Source: Tomitella biformata AHU 1821 (GTDB lineage: Bacteria > Actinomycetota > Actinomycetes > Mycobacteriales > Mycobacteriaceae). From it: a stretch of DNA of 64,000 nt. Both the position numbers and the translations under genes were made by a program. The stretch is from the NCBI RefSeq assembly GCF_000524475.1, contig NZ_BAVQ01000084.1:20989-84988 (forward strand). Reading direction: 5' to 3'. Below are positions 19,456 through 27,091 of this stretch, one piece after another. Below the pieces are notes generated by a model. The model saw nothing but the letters and a program-made list of their open reading frames with translations, was not told where the DNA came from and ran no database searches. Position 1 is the first letter of the stretch. The number at the start of each line of letters is the position of its first letter.

Positions 19456-20447
19456 GGCCTGTTCCTCGTTTCCACGTGGCGGATATCGAGCGCGGTCACC
19501 GTGGTGGCCTCGCGGAGGGGTGTGACTTGTTGGGGTGTCGGCAGTTCCGTGCCGGGCAGGGTGACGGCGGCGGTTCCGTACGCGATGGCGGTGCGCAGGC
19601 ATTCGGCGGGCGCCAAACCCTGGACCTCCGCCAGCAGGTAGCCAGCCAGGCTGGAGTCGCCGGCACCGACAGTGCTGCGCACAGCGACGGGCGGGGCCTT
19701 GCCCCAGTAGGCGCCCTCCGGCGCGACCAACAGCGCCCCGGCCCCACCGAGGGTGATCAGCGCACGCTCGACGCCGCGGCCGCGCAAGAGCAATCCGGCC
19801 TCGACGACGGGCCCGAGGTCGCCGCGGGCGGCCGCGGCCTCCAAGCCTTCGGGGTCCAGCCCCGTGAGCTGGGCCAACTCCTCGGCATTCGGCTTGATCA
19901 GGTGCGGTGCGGCGCGGCCGAAGCCTGCTGCGAGGCCCAACAGAGGGCCGTCCGAGGTGTCGACGGCGATCTTGCAGGGCAGCGCCCGCAGGGCGAGCAC
20001 CGCCGCCGCGTACCAGGAGTCGTCGGTGCCCGGGGGCAGCGATCCGGACATGACGACCCAGTCCGCGCCTGCGGCCGCTGCGATGACCTCGGCCAAGAGC
20101 CTGGCCAGCACCTGGTCGGAGACCGCGGAGCCGGCGTCGTTGATCTTGGTGGTGGTGCCGTCGGGCTCGGCGAGCGTCAGATTGGTGCGGGCGGGCGCGC
20201 CGCGCTCGACGGGGCGGGACGGCGTGCCGGTGCGGGCGAGCGCGGCCAGCAGTGGGTCGCCGGCGTCAGCGGGGAGGATCGCCGTCACGGCCGCTCCCGC
20301 GGCATGGGCGACTCGGGCGACGTTGACGCCCTTGCCGCCAGGATCGACCCGGGTGCCGGTGGATCGCAGAACGCCGCCGCGCTGCAGGGGACCGGGCAGA
20401 GTGATGGTGCGATCAAGGCTGGGGTTGGCGGTCAAGGTGATGATCAT
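19452..20447 (-). CDS. fruK: 1-phosphofructokinase
   Basis: A 331-residue PfkB-family kinase that phosphorylates the fructose-1-phosphate made by the permease to fructose-1,6-bisphosphate. The N-terminus IITLTANPSLDRTITLPG and the GGKGVNVARVAH motif are typical of FruK, and the catalytic GAGDSSLAGYLL motif is near residue 245. Start and stop overlap its neighbours by 4 bases each (ATGA with fruR upstream and with fruA downstream), showing tight translational coupling. Confidence 0.96.
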   Translation of the reverse strand: MIITLTANPSLDRTITLPGPLQRGGVLRSTGTRVDPGGKGVNVARVAHAAGAAVTAILPADAGDPLLAALARTGTPSRPVERGAPARTNLTLAEPDGTTTKINDAGSAVSDQVLARLLAEVIAAAAGADWVVMSGSLPPGTDDSWYAAAVLALRALPCKIAVDTSDGPLLGLAAGFGRAAPHLIKPNAEELAQLTGLDPEGLEAAAARGDLGPVVEAGLLLRGRGVERALITLGGAGALLVAPEGAYWGKAPPVAVRSTVGAGDSSLAGYLLAEVQGLAPAECLRTAIAYGTAAVTLPGTELPTPQQVTPLREATTVTALDIRHVETRNRP

Positions 20448-21211
20448 GCCCGGATCACCTCCACTCCGCGCTCAAGCAGTTCCGCGGCCTCGGCGGGGTC
20501 GATGCCGGAGTCCGTCACCAGCACGTCGATATCGGACAACGCGGCGAAACGGACCAGGTTGTCCCGGCCGATCTTGGATGAATCCGCCAGCACCACAACA
20601 TGGTTGGCGTGTTTGACCATCGCGCGTTTGATGGCGGCCTCCTCGGGGTCGGGGGTGGACAGCCCATGGCCTGAGCTCAGGGCGTTGGTGCCGATGAACG
20701 CGACGTCCACCAGAAGTGGCTCGACGGCGCTCAGCGCGTCCGGCCCCACCGCGGCCTGGGTGAGCCCACGGATCCGGCCGCCCAGCAGGTGGAGATTGGC
20801 CTCGGGGGCAGCGGCGAGGCGCGCCGCGATCGGCACGCTATTGGTGATCATGGTCAAGCGCCTGTCCGGCGGGATCAGCGAGGCCATGCGGGCAGTGGTG
20901 GTGCCGGCGTCGATGAGGATGGACCCGCCGACGGGTGGCAGGTAAGTCAGCGCGGCTTTGGCAATCGAGTTCTTTGCGCCGGACATCGACTTCTCCCGGT
21001 CGGCGAGCCCCTGCTCTGGGGCCGGGAGCAGGGTTACCGGCATCGCGCCGCCATGGACTCGGTGGATGAGCCCGGCGCGGTCGAGCACCGCGAGGTCACG
21101 CCGGACGGTCTCGGTGGTGACGCCGTAGAGCACCGACAACTCGGCTACAGACACCCGGACCCGACGGCCGATCAACGTCGCGATCGCCTGTTGGCGTTCC
21201 TCCGCGTACAT
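20444..21211 (-). CDS. fruR: DeoR-family regulator of the fructose PTS (FruR)
   Basis: A 255-residue DeoR-type regulator. The HTH lies at about residues 20-42 (SVAELSVLYGVTTETVRRDL), followed by the typical RVHGGAM linker and a sugar-isomerase-like sensor domain with DAGTTTARMASLIP and FIGTNALSSGHGLSTPDPEEA. The ATG at 21211 begins MYAEERQQAIATLIG, the usual DeoR start; the longer frame upstream runs through the promoter region and is rejected. It is first in the fruR-fruK-fruA-ptsH operon and divergent from ptsI. The corynebacterial counterpart represses these genes, with sugar phosphate as inducer. Confidence 0.93.
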   Translation of the reverse strand: MYAEERQQAIATLIGRRVRVSVAELSVLYGVTTETVRRDLAVLDRAGLIHRVHGGAMPVTLLPAPEQGLADREKSMSGAKNSIAKAALTYLPPVGGSILIDAGTTTARMASLIPPDRRLTMITNSVPIAARLAAAPEANLHLLGGRIRGLTQAAVGPDALSAVEPLLVDVAFIGTNALSSGHGLSTPDPEEAAIKRAMVKHANHVVVLADSSKIGRDNLVRFAALSDIDVLVTDSGIDPAEAAELLERGVEVIRA

Positions 21212-21330
21212 TCCTGTGGCCGTCCATTCATGTCGTGTGATCTGGTGCGCCCGCACGGGCAGGTATTCTGTGTTTCGTTGCGTTAGGGCAGTACTTTGTA
21301 TGTGTTTGTATTGTTTTACCCGTAGATGTG

Positions 21331-21358
21331 TTGACATGTCAATGGATCCCCGTAATCT
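21331..21358 (+). promoter_or_regulatory. ptsI promoter with palindromic operator
   Basis: TTGACA at 21331-21336 and TAATCT at 21353-21358, 16 bases apart, form a good sigma-A promoter 54 bases before the ptsI ATG. The -35 box is the left half of the perfect 12-bp palindrome TTGACATGTCAA (21331-21342). A repressor bound there would block ptsI transcription; FruR is the obvious candidate, but this is inference. Confidence 0.6.
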
Positions 21359-21411
21359 GAGTCACAACTAGGGACGGATTCGCCCAACGGCGAGAAGAAG
21401 GAGTGCTGAGC

Positions 21412-23097
21412 ATGGTGGACACCGCAGGGGCAGTTGTTCCGGTACGAATGCAGGGGACTCCTGTGGTGCCCGGCGTGGTCTACGCGCCCGCAGTCCGGCC
21501 AGCCAAGGCGAATCTAGAACTCGGCGCCGAGGGGGACCTGGCCGAAGTTGACCGGGCTCCGGAGTCCGAGCGGTTCCTGCTGGCCGCGAACGCGGTGGCG
21601 GAACGGCTGCGCCAGCGCGCCAGCCGGTCCAGCGGGGTGGCGGCGGAGGTCCTCTCCGCCAACGCGGCGATGGCGGAGGATCGGGGCTGGGCCGGTGCCG
21701 CCGCCGCCCGCATCGCAGGCGGTATGCCGGCGACGCATGCCGTCGTCGCGGCGACGGCGCAGTTCACCGCCATGTTCGAGAAGCTCGGCGGGATGATGGC
21801 CGAGCGGGTGACCGACCTGCTGGACGTGCGGGATCGAGTCCTCGCGGAGCTGCTCGGCGAGGCGGAGCCGGGGATGCCGCTGCCCGAGGTGCCCTCAGTG
21901 CTGGTCGCGGATGATCTCGCACCGGCAGACACTGCCGGCCTGCCGCCCGGAATGATCATCGGGCTCGCGACCGAGCGCGGGGGACCAACGAGCCACACGG
22001 CGATCATCGCCCGACAGCTCGGTATTCCCTGTGTGGTGGCGGTGCCCGGGCTCGGCGGGGTGGTCGCGGGCAGCTGGCTGCTGATCGATGGGGACACGGG
22101 CGAGGTCGTCGACGGCCCGGATCCAGAGGTCGCGCGGGTACGGGTGGCCGCCTCCGAGGTAGACCGTCGCGCCGCGGAGGGCTGGACGGGTCCCGGCCGG
22201 ACCTCAGATGGGCATCCGGTGCAGTTGCTGGCCAATGTCCAGGACGGGCCGTCGGCGCAGGCATCGACGAGCAGTCCGGCCGAGGGGGTGGGGTTGCTGC
22301 GTACGGAACTCGCGTTCCTTGACCGGGAAGCCGAGCCCTCCATCGCCGAGCAGGCCGAGATCTACGGTCAGGTGCTGCATGCTTTTGACGGTCTCAAGGT
22401 GGTGATCAGAACCCTGGATGCCGGTTCCGACAAGCCGCTGCGGTTCGTCACCCACCCCGACGAGGCGAATCCGGCTCTGGGCGTTCGAGGGGTGCGGATC
22501 GCCATTGCCGAGCCACACATCTTGGAGCGCCAGCTCGACGCGATCGTGGAGGCGGCTAAGGGCGCGAGCGTCGCGCCGTGGGTGATGGCACCGATGATCG
22601 CCACCATCGCGGAGGCCCGGGAGTTCGCGGCTCAGGTGCGCGGACGCGGCCTGGTGGCAGGTGTCATGGTGGAGGTGCCGGCAGTGGCGTTGCTGGCGGA
22701 CAAGGTCCTGGCGGAGGTCGACTTCGTCTCGATCGGCACGAATGACCTGGCGCAATACGCCATGGCCGCGGATCGGATGTCCGCTGAGTTGGCGAGTCTG
22801 ACGGATCCGTGGCAGCCGGCGGTACTGGCGCTAATCTCCGCGGTCGCGGAGGCGGGCGGCCGGGCGGGCAAGCCGGTGGGAGTGTGCGGGGAGGCAGCTG
22901 CTGACCCACTGTTGGCCGGTGTTCTGGTGGGGATGGGTGTGACGTCGTTGTCGTCCGCCCCGACGGCGATCAGACCGGTCGGCGCCGCACTCGCCGCCGT
23001 AACCTTGGCCCAGTGCCAGGCGGCCGCGCGGGCGGCACTGGACACGGAATCTCCCGCCGCCGCCCGGGCGGCCGCGCTGGGCATCCTGCGCCCCTAG
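21412..23097 (+). CDS. ptsI: PTS enzyme I (phosphoenolpyruvate-protein phosphotransferase)
   Basis: A 561-residue enzyme I that moves phosphate from PEP to HPr. The ATG at 21412 is chosen because GAAGAAGGAG ends 8 bases upstream. The phospho-histidine is in GGPTSHTAIIARQLGIPCV (about residue 196). The C-terminal PEP-binding barrel carries LLRTELAFLDRE, SIGTNDLAQYAMAADR and VGVCGEAAADPLLA. It faces away from the fructose operon and shares its regulatory region. It is the general PTS energy-coupling protein, so other sugar permeases elsewhere in the genome may also depend on it. Confidence 0.97.
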   Translation: MVDTAGAVVPVRMQGTPVVPGVVYAPAVRPAKANLELGAEGDLAEVDRAPESERFLLAANAVAERLRQRASRSSGVAAEVLSANAAMAEDRGWAGAAAARIAGGMPATHAVVAATAQFTAMFEKLGGMMAERVTDLLDVRDRVLAELLGEAEPGMPLPEVPSVLVADDLAPADTAGLPPGMIIGLATERGGPTSHTAIIARQLGIPCVVAVPGLGGVVAGSWLLIDGDTGEVVDGPDPEVARVRVAASEVDRRAAEGWTGPGRTSDGHPVQLLANVQDGPSAQASTSSPAEGVGLLRTELAFLDREAEPSIAEQAEIYGQVLHAFDGLKVVIRTLDAGSDKPLRFVTHPDEANPALGVRGVRIAIAEPHILERQLDAIVEAAKGASVAPWVMAPMIATIAEAREFAAQVRGRGLVAGVMVEVPAVALLADKVLAEVDFVSIGTNDLAQYAMAADRMSAELASLTDPWQPAVLALISAVAEAGGRAGKPVGVCGEAAADPLLAGVLVGMGVTSLSSAPTAIRPVGAALAAVTLAQCQAAARAALDTESPAAARAAALGILRP

Positions 23098-23124
23098 CGC
23101 GGCCACACGAGAGTTCCTGCCGGG

Positions 23125-23844
23125 TCAGACCTTGCGCATCACGGTGACGACCTTGCCGAGGATTGTCGCCTCGTTGCCTGGAATGGGGGAGAAGACGGGG
23201 TTGTGCGGCAGCAGCCATACCTCGCCCTTCTCCCGCTTGAAGGTCTTGACGGTGGCCTCGCCGTCGAGCATCGCCGCCACAATATCGCCGTTCTCGGCCA
23301 CGTTCTGCTGGCGCACGACAACCCAGTCGCCGTCGCAGATCGCCGCGTCGACCATCGACTCGCCGATGACTTTGAGCAGGAACAGCGAGCCCGTGCCCAC
23401 CAGCTCGCGGGGCAGGGGGAAGATCTCGTCGATGTTCTGCTCGGCCAAGATCGGACCGCCGGCGGCGATGCGCCCCACGACGGGAACGTAGGCCGGGGTC
23501 GGCATCGACTCCTCCTCCTCAACCTCGCCCGGGTGGTCTGAGACCACGGAGGCGCCGGTGCCGGGCATGGGCTCTAGTCCGCGGACATCCACTGCGCGTG
23601 GGCGATTCGGGTCCCGCCGGAGGAACCCCTTCTTCTCGAGCGACTGCAGCTGATGGGCTACAGAGGATGTAGACGCCAGGCCGACAGCATCGCCGATCTC
23701 CCGAATGCTCGGCGGGTAGCCGCGGGAGGCGATGGACTGCTGAATTACCTCGAGGACGCTGCGCTGGCGTGCGGTGAGCGACTCGATGGACTGGCGGCCC
23801 TCAGTTTTCGCATGGCCGGAGTTCTGCTTCGCTGCCGATGACAT
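23125..23844 (-). CDS. lexA: SOS repressor LexA
   Basis: A 239-residue LexA. The N-terminal winged HTH (about residues 24-90) includes [21 protein letters not shown]. The self-cleavage Ala-Gly site is in VGRIAAGGP, the catalytic Ser in [15 protein letters not shown] and the catalytic Lys in [10 protein letters not shown], all in the right order. It is about 20 residues longer at the N-terminus than E. coli LexA, as in other actinobacteria. It converges on ptsI with a 27-base gap and faces the DivS/ChiZ-like gene across a 360-base region containing two SOS-like boxes. Confidence 0.98.
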   Translation of the reverse strand: MSSAAKQNSGHAKTEGRQSIESLTARQRSVLEVIQQSIASRGYPPSIREIGDAVGLASTSSVAHQLQSLEKKGFLRRDPNRPRAVDVRGLEPMPGTGASVVSDHPGEVEEEESMPTPAYVPVVGRIAAGGPILAEQNIDEIFPLPRELVGTGSLFLLKVIGESMVDAAICDGDWVVVRQQNVAENGDIVAAMLDGEATVKTFKREKGEVWLLPHNPVFSPIPGNEATILGKVVTVMRKV

Positions 23845-24204
23845 GGGGTGGGCCTCCTGGCTCTGGAGCCCCCGCTGAGGGACTCGTTATGGGGTGACAC
23901 ATTCCGGTGGAGCATGCGGACCATCGGGCCGGGCCGCCGTGGCGACTCTGGGACAACCCAGCAGGGTGGGCGAGCCCGGAGTGAATCGAACGCCGCGGAT
24001 GCTGCTCGAAAATCCGTTGCCCTAAATGTAGCGCTAAAACCCCAGTTGGCCAAACATCTGTTCGACGTATGTCGCGTGAGCTACAGACTTTGTCAGAGGC
24101 GTGTGGTAGAACTTTCGAACAGGCGTTCATCGAATGGCTGGTCGAGTGGCTGGCCTGCCAGCCGGGCCGGACATTCGATCCCACACAGGAAAGTCGAGAC
24201 CAGC
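23845..24204. promoter_or_regulatory. lexA / LysM-gene divergent regulatory region with two SOS-like boxes
   Basis: This 360-base gap holds no convincing gene. Two LexA-box-like sites fit TCGAAC-N4-GTTCGA: CCAAACATCTGTTCGA at 24050-24065 (right half perfect) and TCGAACAGGCGTTCAT at 24115-24130 (left half perfect). They are 65 bases apart. The first is 206 bases from the lexA start and the second 75 bases from the LysM gene start, so each could serve one of the divergent genes. In mycobacteria and corynebacteria this pair of genes is SOS-controlled from the same place. Confidence 0.75.
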
Positions 24205-24729
24205 ATGAGTACTAGCACTATCTCGCGAAACGGCAATATACGTCGCGTCGCCGCAGGCCAGGGAGGCGACGTCCGAACGGCGACCGGGCAGGGTGTTGAT
24301 CGCCAGCGATCCATCGACCAGTCTCGCCGCAACAGTCTGCACGAGGCGCGGACGGTCGAATGGCGGCGGCCGGTAGGCGTCGGAGGGGGCTATACCGGCA
24401 CTGCGGCTCGAGTTTCCAGGGCCGGCCATCAACCGCCCCCCGCTCCGGCGGTGTCGAACACCTGGGTGGTGGCCATCGCAATTGCGGTGCTGCTCCTGGT
24501 CGGCGGCGCGGCCGTCGCAGTGCGCGGCATGGGCGTGATCGACACGTCGACGACGATCGCGGTCGTGCAGGTCGAGCCCGGTGACACCCTGGGAAGCATC
24601 GCCGCCCAGAACGCGCCAGGCCTTGCGGTGGGCGAGGCCGTGGGGCAGATTCGTGCCCTGAACAACATTGCTGGCATCGACGTGCGCGTCGGTCAGAGCC
24701 TGCGGGTTCCCGTCACCGCAGGTCGATGA
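24205..24729 (+). CDS. SOS-induced LysM membrane protein, DivS/ChiZ-like cell-division suppressor
   Basis: A 174-residue protein with a Gly/Arg-rich cytosolic N-terminus (about 1-88), a single membrane helix (about residues 93-110, VVAIAIAVLLLVGGAAVAV) and an external C-terminal LysM-like domain (VQVEPGDTLGSIAAQNAPG to VRVGQSLRVPV). Size, topology and position between lexA and nrdR match C. glutamicum DivS and mycobacterial Rv2719c/ChiZ, which stop division after DNA damage. The ATG at 24205 is preferred over the longer upstream frame, which would run through the SOS-like boxes. Sequence between family members is poorly conserved, so function is inferred mainly from architecture and context. 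Confidence 0.82.
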   Translation: MSTSTISRNGNIRRVAAGQGGDVRTATGQGVDRQRSIDQSRRNSLHEARTVEWRRPVGVGGGYTGTAARVSRAGHQPPPAPAVSNTWVVAIAIAVLLLVGGAAVAVRGMGVIDTSTTIAVVQVEPGDTLGSIAAQNAPGLAVGEAVGQIRALNNIAGIDVRVGQSLRVPVTAGR

Positions 24730-24778
24730 CTCCCAGTGTTGCCCCATAGTTTGACGCTCCGAGCGAGTAGTCGTCCGA

Positions 24779-24813
24779 TCACAACATCTTGTACTCTTTA
24801 TAGAAGATTGTGA
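24779..24813. promoter_or_regulatory. inverted repeat upstream of nrdR
   Basis: TCACAACATCTT at 24779-24790 and AAGATTGTGA at 24804-24813 form an interrupted inverted repeat with a 2-base bulge, in an AT-rich patch 59 bases before nrdR. It may be an operator for autoregulation, but it does not match the usual NrdR box well. Confidence 0.35.
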
Positions 24814-24871
24814 CTAGCAGTTGATGTGCCACCCCCTAGCGCATGCGGACTGCTACGACGAAGGAGTCGCT

Positions 24872-25357
24872 ATGCACTGTCCGTTCTGCCGCCACCCTGA
24901 TTCCCGTGTGGTTGATTCGCGGGAGGCGGAGGAGGGGCAGGCGATCCGGCGCAGGCGATCCTGCCCGGAATGCGGTCGACGGTTCACCACCGTCGAGACC
25001 GCAGTGCTGTCCGTGGTCAAGCGGAGCGGTGTCAAGGAGCCCTTCAGCCGGTCCAAGGTGATCCGGGGCGTGCGAAGCGCCTGCCGAGGCCGTCATGTCG
25101 ATGACGATGCACTGAACGTGCTGGCCCAGAGGGTGGAAGAGGCGGTACGCGCGACCGGTTCGGCGGAGATCGCGAGCCAAGACGTCGGCCTCGCGATTCT
25201 GGGGCCGTTGCGTGACCTTGACGAGGTCGCCTATCTCCGATTCGCGTCCGTCTACCGGGCTTACAGCTCTGCCGCCGACTTCGAGAGCGAGATCCACGAC
25301 TTGCGCGAGTACCAGAACGCCAAGGCCGCCGACGGGGCCGTTTCCGCGTCGAGCTGA
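24872..25357 (+). CDS. nrdR: ribonucleotide reductase repressor NrdR
   Basis: A 161-residue repressor of ribonucleotide reductase genes that senses ATP/dATP. The N-terminal zinc ribbon is clear: [17 protein letters not shown] with a second CPECGRRF pair. An ATP-cone domain follows (about residues 46-136, [20 protein letters not shown] onward), then the conserved [13 protein letters not shown] segment. The ATG at 24872 has AAGGAG 5 bases upstream; the longer in-frame extension from 24821 would put 17 residues ahead of the zinc ribbon and is rejected. It follows the LysM gene as in C. glutamicum. Confidence 0.97.
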   Translation: MHCPFCRHPDSRVVDSREAEEGQAIRRRRSCPECGRRFTTVETAVLSVVKRSGVKEPFSRSKVIRGVRSACRGRHVDDDALNVLAQRVEEAVRATGSAEIASQDVGLAILGPLRDLDEVAYLRFASVYRAYSSAADFESEIHDLREYQNAKAADGAVSASS

Positions 25358-25373
25358 ACAATCGCGGCCAGCT

Positions 25374-25396
25374 GCCCCCGACATGACTGCGGGGGC
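25374..25396. terminator. short hairpin between nrdR and the ABC-F gene
   Basis: GCCCCCG at 25374-25380 and CGGGGGC at 25390-25396 form a 7-bp GC stem with a 9-base loop between the converging nrdR and ABC-F genes. It is a modest terminator candidate. Confidence 0.45.
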
Positions 25397-27016
25397 CTAC
25401 CCGGCTGAGTCCGTCGACGCGTCTAGACGGAGCTCCCGGCCCTGCCAGCGTGATCGCAGCCACCGATCGTGACTTGCCACCACGATCGCCCCCGGGCCGG
25501 TGCCCAGTGCCTCTTCCAGCTCGTCGCACAGCCGCGGCGAGAGGTGATTGGTGGGCTCGTCGAGAAGCAGTAGTTCGGGTGGCTGGGCCATCAGCAGCGC
25601 CAACTCCAGCCGACGGCGCTGACCGACGGACAACTCGCCGACCGCCCGGTCTTGATCCCAGGTCGAGAGCAGGCCGAGGGACTGCAGGGGCACGGATTCG
25701 GCGAGTTCCGTGCCGAGGGCCAGGTCGTAGATCTCGCGTGCGGTGCGGTCACTCCGATCAAAGGCGGTGTCCTGGGCCAACAGGCCGGTCGTCAGCCCCG
25801 GACGGCGCACCATCGTGCCCGTGTGACTGAGCGCGCCGGCGAGCACCGCGAGCAGAGTGGACTTGCCCGCGCCGTTCGTCCCCGTGACGAGAAGTCGTTC
25901 GGTGGGTCCGATGTCGAGACTGTCCATCGTCATCCGGCCCCGGACCCGAACGCCCCGCATGGTCACGACTGGCTCGCCCGGCGGGCCGGTGGTGAACGCG
26001 CCAGGGCTGAACCGCAGGGGCTGGGGAGGCTCAGCGACCTGGTCGCGTTCGAGTTTCTCAAGCCGGCGGGTGGCATTGCGCACGCGGCGCGCGATCTGGG
26101 TCTGCACGCGGCCGCCGGCATGGCCGTATCCCATTTTCTCGTTGTCCTGTTTGATGTTGTTCGGCGCCACCTCGTAGGCGGTCACCGCCGCGGCGTGGCG
26201 CGCCAACTCCAACTTCTCCTGCTCGTCGATGAAACGGCGCTGCCAGCGGGCCCGCTCAGAGGTCTTGTGCGCCAGGTAGGCGGTGTAATTGCCGCCATAA
26301 CGGGTGGGGCCGTCCACCGCCGGATCGAGATCGATCAGGTCCGTGCAGACGGCGTCGAGGAAGGCGCGGTCGTGGCTGGCCACGACGACGACACCCGGGA
26401 GGCTGCGCAACTGCTCGGACAGGAATGTCGCCGCCTCGTCATCGAGATGATTGGTCGGCTCGTCGAGCAGCAGGGTCGACGGCCGCCGCACCAACAACGC
26501 CGCCAGAGCCAGCCGGCTGCGTTGCCCACCAGATATTGACGTGAGATTGCGATGATGCGGAATGTTTGCGAGACCGAGCCCGGTGAATACTATCTCGGCC
26601 CGCCGGTCCGCATCCCATACCTCGTGTCGCTGCGCGTGCTCGAGGCGTTCCGCGTATGCGCCGAGCACTTGGGGATCCTCGGGAGCATCCCCGAGTTCCT
26701 GTGCGAGCCTGTCGAGTTCGGCAAGGACCTCGCGTGCGTCCCGGAGCGCGTCGTCGAGGACATCACCGATGGTGGTGGCGTGGTCGAAGGAAATCTCCTG
26801 TGGCAGGAACCCGAGGCCGCTCGGTCGTTCCACACTGCCCGCGTCGGGCTCGTCCGTGCCCGCGAGCAGCCTCAGCAAGGTGGATTTACCGACGCCATTC
26901 TCGCCAATGAGGCCGATCCGGTGGCCGGGCGCCGCGGTGAGGGAGACGCCGTCGAGCACTCGTCTGGCCCCGAATGTGCGGACGAGACCGTGAGCGAGCA
27001 ATGCTGGTACAGACAT
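25397..27016 (-). CDS. ABC-F family ATPase
   Basis: A 539-residue protein with two ABC ATPase domains and no membrane segment, the ABC-F layout. Domain 1 has GENGVGKSTLLRLLAG, signature SGGQRSRLALA and Walker B LLLDEPTNHLD. Domain 2 has GTNGAGKSTLL, signature LSVGQRRRLELALL and LLLDEPTNHLSPR. A basic linker of about 80 residues joins them. ABC-F proteins act on the ribosome, either as translation factors or by removing antibiotics; this sequence does not say which. It follows hrpA by 75 bases on the same strand, and C. glutamicum is recalled to have an ABC protein gene beside hrpA too. Confidence 0.93.
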   Translation of the reverse strand: MSVPALLAHGLVRTFGARRVLDGVSLTAAPGHRIGLIGENGVGKSTLLRLLAGTDEPDAGSVERPSGLGFLPQEISFDHATTIGDVLDDALRDAREVLAELDRLAQELGDAPEDPQVLGAYAERLEHAQRHEVWDADRRAEIVFTGLGLANIPHHRNLTSISGGQRSRLALAALLVRRPSTLLLDEPTNHLDDEAATFLSEQLRSLPGVVVVASHDRAFLDAVCTDLIDLDPAVDGPTRYGGNYTAYLAHKTSERARWQRRFIDEQEKLELARHAAAVTAYEVAPNNIKQDNEKMGYGHAGGRVQTQIARRVRNATRRLEKLERDQVAEPPQPLRFSPGAFTTGPPGEPVVTMRGVRVRGRMTMDSLDIGPTERLLVTGTNGAGKSTLLAVLAGALSHTGTMVRRPGLTTGLLAQDTAFDRSDRTAREIYDLALGTELAESVPLQSLGLLSTWDQDRAVGELSVGQRRRLELALLMAQPPELLLLDEPTNHLSPRLCDELEEALGTGPGAIVVASHDRWLRSRWQGRELRLDASTDSAG

Positions 27017-27091
27017 GGTGGACTCCTGGGTGTTGGTTCACCCGGCGTCGCCGAGGTCGTGTGCCGCAGTGGGGGCATCCACAGGCTTAGA

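Noticed and set aside
23983..23991. GTTCGATTC on the minus strand, like a tRNA T-loop
   Set aside because: The flanking bases do not form a 5-bp T stem, and no acceptor or anticodon arm can be drawn around it.
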